Origin: Clostridiaceae bacterium
Lineage (GTDB): Bacteria > Bacillota > Clostridia > DUPQ01
Direction: 5' to 3'
Length of the DNA stretch: 38,563 bases
Assembly (NCBI GenBank): GCA_012838235.1
Contig: DUPQ01000070.1
Location: forward strand, 77,454-116,016
The notes under the pieces were generated by a model that saw only the letters and a list, made by a program, of their open reading frames with translations, had not been told where the DNA came from and did no database searches. Each line of letters begins with the position of its first letter. Position 1 is the first letter of the stretch. The position numbers and the translations under genes are program-made. This document shows, piece by piece, positions 31,948-38,563 of the stretch.

Positions 31948-33125
31948 TACAGATTATACCTTCCCAGTACTTTTTTAATAATCATCACCGCCTCGTCTAT
32001 AAGTTCCTTTGTATGAGTAGCCATAAGGCTGGTTCTCAACAGACACTCGTTGGGAGCGGTTGCGGGCGGAAGCGAGCAGTTTACATATACGCCTTCATCA
32101 TATAATTCTTTTGCTATTGTCAATGTGGTTATCATCTCATATGTATAGATGGGTATGATGGGTGTAAGCGAATCACGCGTCTTTATACCTTCTTCTTTCA
32201 GTCGCTTTCTGAAATAGCTTGCTATATCGGTCAGTTGTTTCGGCAACTCGGGATGAGCTCTTAAATGTCTCAGAGCAGCCAATGCGACCGCACAACCGGA
32301 AGGAGTCATGGATGCCGAGAAAATGAACGGTCTGGAATTATGGCGTACATAGTCAATGATTTTTTCGTCTGCAGCCATAAAACCGCCTAAGCTTGCCAAG
32401 GACTTGGAAAAAGTGCCCATATAAATATCCACTTCTTTCTCCAGATTGAAATAACTGGCGGTTCCTCTGCCGCCTTCTCCTATTACCCCAAGGGCATGTG
32501 AATCATCCACCATTACTCTTGCACCGTATTTTTTGGCAAGGTCCACTATTGCGGGAAGATCGGCTATATCGCCTCCCATGGAAAAGACTCCGTCTACTAT
32601 TATGAGAATTCCTGCGGTTTCGGGTATTTTTTTAAGCTGCCTTTCCAGATCCGACATATCATTATGTCTGTATCTTAATAATGTTCCCTGCGACAATCTG
32701 CAACCGTCATATATAGATGCATGATTTTCCTTGTCGCATACAAGATAATCGTTATGACCGGCAATTGCCGAGATGATTCCTAAATTGGTCTGGAATCCCG
32801 TAGAGAAAACCAGTGCGGATTGCTGATGTAAGAAATCGGCAAGTTCCTTTTCCAGTTCCAGATGCAGTTGCAATGTACCGTTTAAAAATCGCGAACCGGA
32901 GCATCCCGTACCGTATCTTTCTACGGCTTCTATTCCGGCTTTCATAATATCAGGGTGGGTAGTCAGTCCCAGATAGTTATTGGAACCCAGCATTATCCTG
33001 CGTTTTCCTTCCATTATGACTACTGTATCCTGTTTTGATTGTAAAGAATGAAAATACGGATATATGCCCAATTCACGCACTTCATCCGCTTTTGTGTAGT
33101 TATAGCACTTGTTGAAAATATCCAT
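31947..33125 (-). CDS. Alpha-oxoamine synthase resembling serine palmitoyltransferase
   Basis: A 392-residue PLP enzyme that condenses an amino acid with an acyl-CoA and releases CO2. The N-terminal segment GIYPYFHSLQS followed by SNNYLGLTTHP and YGTGCSGSRFLNGT is closest, in my recall, to bacterial serine palmitoyltransferases rather than BioF or Kbl. Catalytic residues are H135 in NHASIYD, D208 and H210 in VDDSHALG, and K241 in GTFSKSLASLGG. I chose ATG 33125 because GGAGG lies 5 bases before it; the longer in-frame extension to 33236 has no ribosome site and overlaps the leader. It is coupled to a downstream SDR, and a consensus promoter lies 129 bases upstream. BioF or 2-amino-3-ketobutyrate ligase remain alternatives; no other bio or threonine genes are adjacent. 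Confidence 0.83.
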   Translation of the reverse strand: MDIFNKCYNYTKADEVRELGIYPYFHSLQSKQDTVVIMEGKRRIMLGSNNYLGLTTHPDIMKAGIEAVERYGTGCSGSRFLNGTLQLHLELEKELADFLHQQSALVFSTGFQTNLGIISAIAGHNDYLVCDKENHASIYDGCRLSQGTLLRYRHNDMSDLERQLKKIPETAGILIIVDGVFSMGGDIADLPAIVDLAKKYGARVMVDDSHALGVIGEGGRGTASYFNLEKEVDIYMGTFSKSLASLGGFMAADEKIIDYVRHNSRPFIFSASMTPSGCAVALAALRHLRAHPELPKQLTDIASYFRKRLKEEGIKTRDSLTPIIPIYTYEMITTLTIAKELYDEGVYVNCSLPPATAPNECLLRTSLMATHTKELIDEAVMIIKKVLGRYNL

Positions 33126-33151
33126 ATTACTACCTCCGTAAAACCCGGTAC

Positions 33152-33168
33152 CATTGCATATAGCAATG
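33152..33168. promoter_or_regulatory. Perfect inverted repeat in the leader of the alpha-oxoamine synthase gene
   Basis: CATTGC and GCAATG are separated by 5 bases, 27 bases before the ATG at 33125, close to the ribosome site. It could be a protein-binding site or a small RNA hairpin. A second inverted repeat, ATTAC-N3-GTAAT at 33229-33241, lies just after the predicted transcription start. Confidence 0.45.
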
Positions 33169-33253
33169 ACTGATGATTGTTTACCGATCAATGTTCCCCC
33201 CATTTTTTGATATAACTCATCAGTATTTATTACCAAGTAATAATTTATCTGTA

Positions 33254-33282
33254 ATTATATAAATAACATGCATATTTGTCAA
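33254..33282 (-). promoter_or_regulatory. Consensus promoter of the synthase-reductase pair
   Basis: On the minus strand a perfect TTGACA (33282-33277), 17 bases, and a perfect TATAAT (33259-33254). This is the strongest promoter in the window and implies substantial expression unless repressed. It lies in the gap between the Crp/Fnr gene and the synthase. Confidence 0.8.
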
Positions 33283-33362
33283 CATTCAGCATGTATCCGG
33301 TAAGGGTTTTATAGGTGAAAGAGAAAGAATTTACTCCGAATTTACCGAAAGAAACTAATTTT

Positions 33363-34016
33363 TTACACATTCTCCAATTTCTTTCTGTCGGTTATGATGA
33401 TACTGCCTCTGGACATTTTGATTAAATCTTCCTGCTGGAAATATTTCAGCATCCTGGTTACAACTTCTCTGGCGGTGCCTATGTGGTTAGCTATTTTCTC
33501 ATGCGTAATATTCAACTCGTCACTTTCCTCTATATTGCTTTCATACAGAAGGAAAGAAGCAAGACGTGTTGCCATGCTTTTGAAAAGAACCTGATCTATC
33601 AACCACATGACATCGGTAAATCTGGAAGCCATAAGGTGGTTGGTATAGTTTGCAACCGCATTATTTGTTTCCATGAGTTTCTGATATACCCGAACCGGTA
33701 TTATCAATATGGAGGTATCTTTTTCCGCTTCCACTATAATTTCGAATTGTATGTTGGACAGTATACAGGATGCGGAAAACAGACATATATCCATTTCAAA
33801 TAACCGATAGAGAGTAAGTTCCTTACCCTGGTCGGAAATGATATATGCTCTTAACTGACCGGTTCGTACTATGTATAATCCGTCACAGTCTTCATCGCCT
33901 CTATGAAGAACGGTGCCTTTTTTAACATCCTTTATATACACCTTATCGTTTAACAACTGTTTCTGCTCCTCGGTAAGATGGTACCAGACGGGGAACAGGT
34001 TACTTATTTCACTCAT
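33363..34016 (-). CDS. Crp/Fnr-family transcriptional regulator
   Basis: A 217-residue protein with an N-terminal cyclic-nucleotide-binding-like barrel (VLHRGDEDCDGLYIVRTGQL, about residues 38-57) and a C-terminal winged helix (ITHEKIANHIGTAREVVTRM then LKYFQQEDLI). It has no cysteine cluster of Fnr type and lacks the RAS-type cAMP pocket residues, so the effector is unknown. ATG 34016 is preceded by GGGAG; the TTG or ATG further upstream lacks a site. It reads in the same direction as the synthase-reductase pair 238 bp downstream and is a plausible regulator of it. It is divergent from the GH3 gene. Confidence 0.88.
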   Translation of the reverse strand: MSEISNLFPVWYHLTEEQKQLLNDKVYIKDVKKGTVLHRGDEDCDGLYIVRTGQLRAYIISDQGKELTLYRLFEMDICLFSASCILSNIQFEIIVEAEKDTSILIIPVRVYQKLMETNNAVANYTNHLMASRFTDVMWLIDQVLFKSMATRLASFLLYESNIEESDELNITHEKIANHIGTAREVVTRMLKYFQQEDLIKMSRGSIIITDRKKLENV

Positions 34017-34054
34017 GATAACTCCCTGATGCATTCTTATACGTTCACATTCCG

Positions 34055-34060
34055 ATTATA
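34055..34060 (-). promoter_or_regulatory. -10 element of the Crp/Fnr gene
   Basis: A perfect TATAAT on the minus strand, about 39 bases before ATG 34016; the -35 is poor. Confidence 0.35.
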
Positions 34061-34160
34061 CCATACACGCATGTAAAGTTTTATTTATAATATTATTTAT
34101 TTATAAATAAGAATTAACAAAACTATGTTATATATACAGGTTTTAATTGTGTTATTCTTC

Positions 34161-34169
34161 TGATATAAT
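34161..34169 (+). promoter_or_regulatory. Extended -10 promoter of the GH3 gene
   Basis: TGATATAAT, a TGn plus perfect TATAAT, without a good -35. A GTTGC-CTTT-GCAAC hairpin at 34180-34193 lies in the leader, just after the expected start, and may be an operator. Confidence 0.5.
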
Positions 34170-34240
34170 AACTGCATCGGTTGCCTTTGCAACGTTAATT
34201 TTAATAATTCATAAATCTTGTTTTGTATAAGGAGGAACAG

Positions 34241-36127
34241 ATGGATTTTAAGAAAAGAGCTGCTGAACTTGTAAGCAAGATGACTTTGGCGGAAAAAATG
34301 TCACAGATGCAGTTTGAGTCACCTGCAATCGAAAGATTGGGCATCCCCGAATACTGCTGGTGGAATGAAGCGTTACACGGAGTTGCCAGAAGCGGAACGG
34401 CAACGGTATTTCCTCAGTCCATAGCAATGGCCGCATCTTTTAACGATAGACTGATGTATAAAGTGGCAACGGCAATATCCGATGAAGTGCGCGCCAAATA
34501 CAATCAATACAGAAAATTGAACGGCACCAAGATATATGAAGGACTGACCTGCTGGTCGCCCAATATCAATATATTCCGTGATCCCAGGTGGGGAAGAGGG
34601 CATGAGACATACGGAGAAGACCCTCTGCTTACCGCTAAAATGGGCACCGCCTTTGTCAAAGGTCTGCAGGGCAACGATAAAATATACAGAAAGACCGATG
34701 CCACGCTTAAACATTATGCGGTTCACAGCGGTCCCGAGTGGTTACGTCACAGTTTCGATGCACATGTATCGGAGACGGATTTTTACGAAACATATCTGTA
34801 TGCTTTTGAATACTGCATTAAACATGCCAAACCGGCTGCGGTTATGGGAGCATATAACAGGGTATACGGAGAGCCGTGTTGCGGCAGTCCGTTCCTTTTA
34901 CAGAAGATTTTGCGTAAGAAGTTAGGCTTTAAAGGATATGTGGTATCCGACTGCGGAGCAATATGCGATTTCCATCTGCATCATAAGGTAACGGAAAATG
35001 AAGCGCAAAGTGCGGCATTGGCGGTAAAGAGCGGATGCGATTTAAACTGCGGTGATGCATATAAATGGCTTAAAGTAGCGGTAGCCGAAGGGCTTGTTAA
35101 GGAAAAAGATATTACAAAATGTGTGGAGAGACTGATGTATACGCGTCTCAAACTGGGTATGTTCGATAAAGAATGTAAGTATAACGATATTCCTTATTCG
35201 GTAATATGCAGTAAAAAACATAAGAAATTAAATCTTGAAATGGCGAGAGAAAGTATTGTACTGTTGAAGAATAACGGAATACTGCCTTTGAAAAAGAATA
35301 CTAATGTTGCTGTAGTAGGGCCCAATGCCGACGACAAATCGGTACTTTTAGCCAATTACAACGGCACGCCCGATGACTATTATACATTGCTTCGAGGAAT
35401 TCAATCGGTATGCAAAGGCGATGTTCTTTATGCAAGGGGCTCGCATGTTTTCGAAGACGAATCCACATGGAGATATTCCGAACATCCGCTACGTGAGGCG
35501 ATAATAACGGCCGGTTACAGCGATGTAATCATCATGTGCATGGGTATCAATCCCTCGATAGAAGGAGAAGAATCAACACACAGAGGATTCAAGGGAGACA
35601 GAGACGAAATAGAGTTGCCGGCGGTACAGTATAAACTGTTTGACGAGCTGAAGAAACTGGGAAAACCCATCATTTTCGTAAATGTATCGGGCAGTTGCGT
35701 AGGATTGGCACATGCCGATAAAAATGCCGATGCCGTTATACAGTGTTTCTATCCGGGAGCATTGGGAGGAATAGCTCTTGCCGATGTGATATTCGGAAAT
35801 GTATCTCCCTGCGGAAGGTTGCCCGTTACTTTCTACGAAAAGACATCGGATCTTCCCGATTTTGAAGATTATTCCATGAAGGGAAGAACCTACAGATTCT
35901 TTGAAGGGCAGCCGGTATACCGGTTCGGACACGGTCTTACATATGCAAATATAAAAGAAGAGTGGATTGATGACTATACCGTAAAACTGACAAATCCGAG
36001 TGATGTCGATACCGGTTATTCGGTGTTGAGATATGAAGATAAGACAAAGAGGAAACTTTTAGACTTTAAAAAAGTCCAATTAAAGGGAAACAGCAGTATT
36101 ACTGTGCAGTTTACACCCGGTAAATAA
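34241..36127 (+). CDS. GH3-family glycosidase (beta-xylosidase/beta-glucosidase type), cytoplasmic
   Basis: A 628-residue enzyme of glycoside hydrolase family 3. Landmarks in order: YCWWNEALHGVAR (39-50), FPQSIAMAASF (57-67), SPNINIFRDPRWGRGHETYG (106-125), KHYAVHSGPE (157-166) and GYVVSDCGAI with D237 as the nucleophile. Then come MARESIVLLKNNGILPL, GEESTHRG around the usual acid/base glutamate, and YRFGHGLTYA. The first part matches xylosidase-like members most. No signal peptide is present, so it should act on imported oligosaccharides. The C-terminal fibronectin-like domain is cut short (about 55 residues after the GHGLTY motif), making it smaller than the usual 700-plus. GGAGG precedes ATG 34241; the upstream TTG at 34223 was rejected. 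Confidence 0.9.
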   Translation: MDFKKRAAELVSKMTLAEKMSQMQFESPAIERLGIPEYCWWNEALHGVARSGTATVFPQSIAMAASFNDRLMYKVATAISDEVRAKYNQYRKLNGTKIYEGLTCWSPNINIFRDPRWGRGHETYGEDPLLTAKMGTAFVKGLQGNDKIYRKTDATLKHYAVHSGPEWLRHSFDAHVSETDFYETYLYAFEYCIKHAKPAAVMGAYNRVYGEPCCGSPFLLQKILRKKLGFKGYVVSDCGAICDFHLHHKVTENEAQSAALAVKSGCDLNCGDAYKWLKVAVAEGLVKEKDITKCVERLMYTRLKLGMFDKECKYNDIPYSVICSKKHKKLNLEMARESIVLLKNNGILPLKKNTNVAVVGPNADDKSVLLANYNGTPDDYYTLLRGIQSVCKGDVLYARGSHVFEDESTWRYSEHPLREAIITAGYSDVIIMCMGINPSIEGEESTHRGFKGDRDEIELPAVQYKLFDELKKLGKPIIFVNVSGSCVGLAHADKNADAVIQCFYPGALGGIALADVIFGNVSPCGRLPVTFYEKTSDLPDFEDYSMKGRTYRFFEGQPVYRFGHGLTYANIKEEWIDDYTVKLTNPSDVDTGYSVLRYEDKTKRKLLDFKKVQLKGNSSITVQFTPGK

Positions 36128-36173
36128 CAGAAAGGACTGATACTTATCAGAGTATCGGACGAGGAGCGGTGTT

Positions 36174-37769
36174 ATGAAGAAAATTTTTGAACTGATACTG
36201 AGTAATATTAAAGAAGCTATGTCGAAATTCGTGGTGTCTTTTTGCGGAAGCGTTATCGCTTTTATACTTCTGACATTACAGATAATATTCGACTTCACGG
36301 AAAATACCGTAGTGCTTATGGCTATGTCCGTGGGCTTTGCCGTCATAGTGTCTGTAATGATGCAGATTATAAGCATAAAGTACAATTTTTCCAAAAAAGC
36401 CGATATCATACAGCGCATTGTTTCTGCATTGACCGCTGTACCGTGCTATTTTCTTATCGGCAATATAATGGAGTCGGATAGGACTTTTATGGGGTTTTTC
36501 GGGCTGATAATAGCATTTCTATTGATATCGTTATACGTGATGTATGATAACGAGAATAGTGATCTGGTCTTTCCTCAGATTATAAAATCGGCATTCTTTG
36601 CGGTAACGGTGGCTTCACTGTTTTTCGGAGGCATAACGCTGTGTATAGCGGCATTGGATTTCTTAGTGGTAGAGTTGGAGCAGTTTGACAAATGGATTAT
36701 CATTACCGCCATGCTGTCATATATCGTTCTCTGCTATAACCTGTTCATTGCTATGTTGCCGGAAAAGACCGATGAAATAACTCTTCCCAAGATATTCAAG
36801 GTTCTGGTGCTGTATGTCGGTCTTCCCGTATACACGCTGCTGCTCGGAGTGCTCTATGCATATCTTATTAAGATACTTATAACCATGGAGATGCCGCAGG
36901 GTAAGATTAATCTTTTTGCTTCGCTGGCTTCTCTTTTCTTTATTTTCTTCTACCTTACCGTAGGAAGTTACGATAATGCGCCTGTGCGGTTTTTCAGAAA
37001 ATACGGAGGATGGTTCCTGTTCCCGATAATTGTGGCACAGGCTATAGCGATATATATAAGGGTAAACGCATACGGACTGACCTCTGCCAGATGGGCATCA
37101 ATACTGCTGAATGTAACGGCTCTGGCCTTTATAATCCTTACCCTTATCAAAGAGGGAAAATATACAAAGCATGTAATAACCGGCCTTGCCGTGATAGTGT
37201 TGATATCGTCATTGACTCCGTTGAATATAATCGATGTGCCGGTGTATGAACAGACATACAGACTGGAGAAGGTACTCAAGAGAAACAATATGCTTTCCGA
37301 CGGTGTAGTGAAACCCAATAAGGACATTTCATATGCCGATAAGGAGATTATATCCAGCTGCTACGACTATCTCAACTATAAAGATAAGGCACCCGAATAT
37401 GTCAGGTACACCAATTCTTTCTACGATATTTTCGGATTTGAAAAACTTAACGAGTACGGCAGTTTGGATGAATACAGCCTGATACATCTAAACAAGAGTA
37501 ACAGTTATAACGCATTGGATATATCGGGATACAGTCGCTACTATATTGTCGATACGTCACGGGAAAGAGAATTGAAGATAGTTATTGACAATACGGAGTA
37601 CAATATTGCCGAACATATTATGAAGATAAAAGAAGGTAATGACAGATCGGATATGGTATTTGACATTACAGAAGACATAAGGGTATATTTGACATATGTA
37701 TACTATGAGATGAATAATGAAGGGGAAGTGCTGTACTTCAGTGCAACGGGCTTTGCTTTGGGTAAATAG
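36174..37769 (+). CDS. DUF4153-like polytopic membrane protein
   Basis: A 531-residue protein. About eleven hydrophobic segments fill residues 20-350, after which about 170 residues of polar C-terminal domain (from VPVYEQTYRLEKVLKRNNML) are predicted to lie outside the membrane. The pattern, with paired helices and a central WILFP-like stretch (YGGWFLFPIIVAQAIAIYIR), resembles the DUF4153 family, whose function is unknown. It starts 47 bp after the GH3 gene with GAGGAGCGG before the ATG, and no terminator intervenes, so it may be co-transcribed. Stop is TAG. Confidence 0.75.
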   Translation: MKKIFELILSNIKEAMSKFVVSFCGSVIAFILLTLQIIFDFTENTVVLMAMSVGFAVIVSVMMQIISIKYNFSKKADIIQRIVSALTAVPCYFLIGNIMESDRTFMGFFGLIIAFLLISLYVMYDNENSDLVFPQIIKSAFFAVTVASLFFGGITLCIAALDFLVVELEQFDKWIIITAMLSYIVLCYNLFIAMLPEKTDEITLPKIFKVLVLYVGLPVYTLLLGVLYAYLIKILITMEMPQGKINLFASLASLFFIFFYLTVGSYDNAPVRFFRKYGGWFLFPIIVAQAIAIYIRVNAYGLTSARWASILLNVTALAFIILTLIKEGKYTKHVITGLAVIVLISSLTPLNIIDVPVYEQTYRLEKVLKRNNMLSDGVVKPNKDISYADKEIISSCYDYLNYKDKAPEYVRYTNSFYDIFGFEKLNEYGSLDEYSLIHLNKSNSYNALDISGYSRYYIVDTSRERELKIVIDNTEYNIAEHIMKIKEGNDRSDMVFDITEDIRVYLTYVYYEMNNEGEVLYFSATGFALGK

Positions 37770-37783
37770 CAATATATTTAACC

Positions 37784-37810
37784 TTGACATTTGTTATTTT
37801 GTTATATAAT
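37784..37810 (+). promoter_or_regulatory. Promoter of the DHH phosphoesterase gene
   Basis: Perfect TTGACA (37784-37789) and TATAAT (37805-37810), only 15 bases apart instead of 17, which should weaken it. TGTTATATAATAACA around the -10 is nearly palindromic and may be an operator. Confidence 0.5.
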
Positions 37811-37850
37811 AACATGAGATTAGTGCCGGATAATTGACAGGAGGTAGACA

Positions 37851-38563
37851 ATGGGCAGATACAGGTTAATAACGAGATCGGACTTTGACGGATTGGTGTG
37901 TGCCATGATTTTAAAGGAACTGGATATGTTGGAGGACATAATGTTTGTGCATCCGAAGGATATGCAGGACGGTATGATTGATGTTAACGAAAAGGATATT
38001 TCCACCAATGTACCGTATCTGCCGGGTGTTTATCTGGCATTTGATCATCATATCTCGGAGAAGGGAACCAAGGCCGTTAACTACATAAATAAACCTGATG
38101 CTGCCTCAACGGCAAGAGTACTGTATGAATATTTCGGAGGAGCAAGCCGACTTAAGATTTCCGAAGAACTCATGGCCGCCGTAGACAAATTCGATTCGGC
38201 ACAATATACCATGGATGACATAGTTAATCCAAAAGGTTGGGTAATGTTGTCTTATCTTTTAGATGCAAGGACGGGCTTGGGCAGATTCAGAAATTTCAGA
38301 ATAACCAACTACGATCTTATGATGATGCTTTTGGACTATTGCCCCGACCACACTATCGATGAAATCATGCGTCTGCCCGACGTACAGGAAAGAGTAAAGA
38401 TGTATTACGAACATGAAAAACTTTTCCGTGACCAGTTAAAAGGTTGTGCGGAAGTGGTTAAGGATGTGGTAATACTTCACTTGAAGAACTGCGATCCCAT
38501 ATATGTAGGCAACAGATTTTATGTATATACTCTGTTTCCGCAAGCCACGGTATCCATTCATGA
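37851..38563 (+). CDS. DHH-family phosphoesterase (3' end outside window)
   Basis: 237 codons are open to the window edge. The N-terminal motif RSDFDGLVCA and the DHH motif in LAFDHHISEKG (about residues 62-72) are metal-binding signatures of the DHH superfamily, which includes exopolyphosphatases and oligoribonucleases. DAASTARVLYEYF and KFDSAQYTMDD follow. The spacing of the motifs and lack of a GGDEF-like N-terminus point to the soluble exopolyphosphatase-like or nano-RNase-like group; the substrate cannot be told. AGGAGG lies 6 bases before ATG 37851. It follows the DUF4153 gene by 81 bp behind its own promoter. Confidence 0.85.
   Translation, partial: MGRYRLITRSDFDGLVCAMILKELDMLEDIMFVHPKDMQDGMIDVNEKDISTNVPYLPGVYLAFDHHISEKGTKAVNYINKPDAASTARVLYEYFGGASRLKISEELMAAVDKFDSAQYTMDDIVNPKGWVMLSYLLDARTGLGRFRNFRITNYDLMMMLLDYCPDHTIDEIMRLPDVQERVKMYYEHEKLFRDQLKGCAEVVKDVVILHLKNCDPIYVGNRFYVYTLFPQATVSIH

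Noticed and set aside
31947-33236. Longer start of the alpha-oxoamine synthase at 33236
   Set aside because: The 37-residue extension has no ribosome site, covers the leader repeats, and is absent from the family; ATG 33125 follows GGAGG.

Overview
The window looks like a chromosomal segment of a low-to-mid GC anaerobic Firmicute, most likely a Clostridia member of Lachnospiraceae type. The basis is strong AGGAGG-type ribosome sites, frequent TTG starts, a ferredoxin-dependent 2-oxoacid oxidoreductase, sigma-A-like promoters, a cytoplasmic GH3 enzyme and a smpB-ssrA pair with a short tmRNA tag. The family-level placement is inference; no rRNA or marker gene is present to fix it.

Layout. 1-4178: a divergent 2-oxoacid:ferredoxin oxidoreductase locus. 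A P-loop ATPase, a 2x[4Fe-4S] ferredoxin subunit and VorB read left; an XRE-cupin regulator and an acyl-CoA synthetase read right. 4204-5565: a small lipoprotein, ThpR-type RNA 2',3'-cyclic phosphodiesterase and a bidirectional terminator. 5583-8502: a leftward three-gene operon of M55 D-aminopeptidase, DegT-type aminotransferase and Gfo/Idh/MocA oxidoreductase. 8548-11067: a secreted DUF4015-type glycosidase, smpB, and ssrA (tmRNA, tag AKPNFAPLAA) overlapping the smpB stop, closed by a strong terminator.

11068-20611 is accessory. It holds a decayed toxin-antitoxin-like pair (two frameshifts in one gene, two in-frame amber codons in the next), an AT-rich orphan gene, thiamine pyrophosphokinase, a membrane-anchored hypothetical, two AAA ATPases of the DUF4143 type, RtcB RNA ligase between them, and a small M50-like protease. 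Each DUF4143 ATPase gene is preceded by three regularly spaced direct repeats (23-bp and 32-bp periods) with a shared AAATGTG-like core. A 61-bp copy of the rtcB 3' end lies 1889 bp downstream, fused to a truncated oxidoreductase gene, so the second ATPase sits inside a direct-repeat-bounded block.

20612-31128: a leftward PD-(D/E)XK-like orphan, then three tandem nearly identical Gfo/Idh/MocA genes (the truncated copy is a fourth), a membrane PAS-PAS-degenerate GGDEF-EAL protein, a zinc-ribbon protein and a third ATPase (DUF234-like) with its own palindromic operator-like region. 31153-34016: an alpha-oxoamine synthase resembling serine palmitoyltransferase, translationally coupled to a short-chain reductase with a hydrophobic C-terminus, behind a consensus promoter and next to a Crp/Fnr regulator. 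This may be a sphingoid-base-like lipid module. 34161-38563: GH3 glycosidase, a DUF4153-like membrane protein and a DHH phosphoesterase cut by the window edge.

The strongest candidates for something undescribed are the repeat-headed ATPase genes with the recombination scar around one of them, the tandem oxidoreductase array, and the sphingoid-base-like gene pair. All functional statements rest on motif recognition by eye without database searches.
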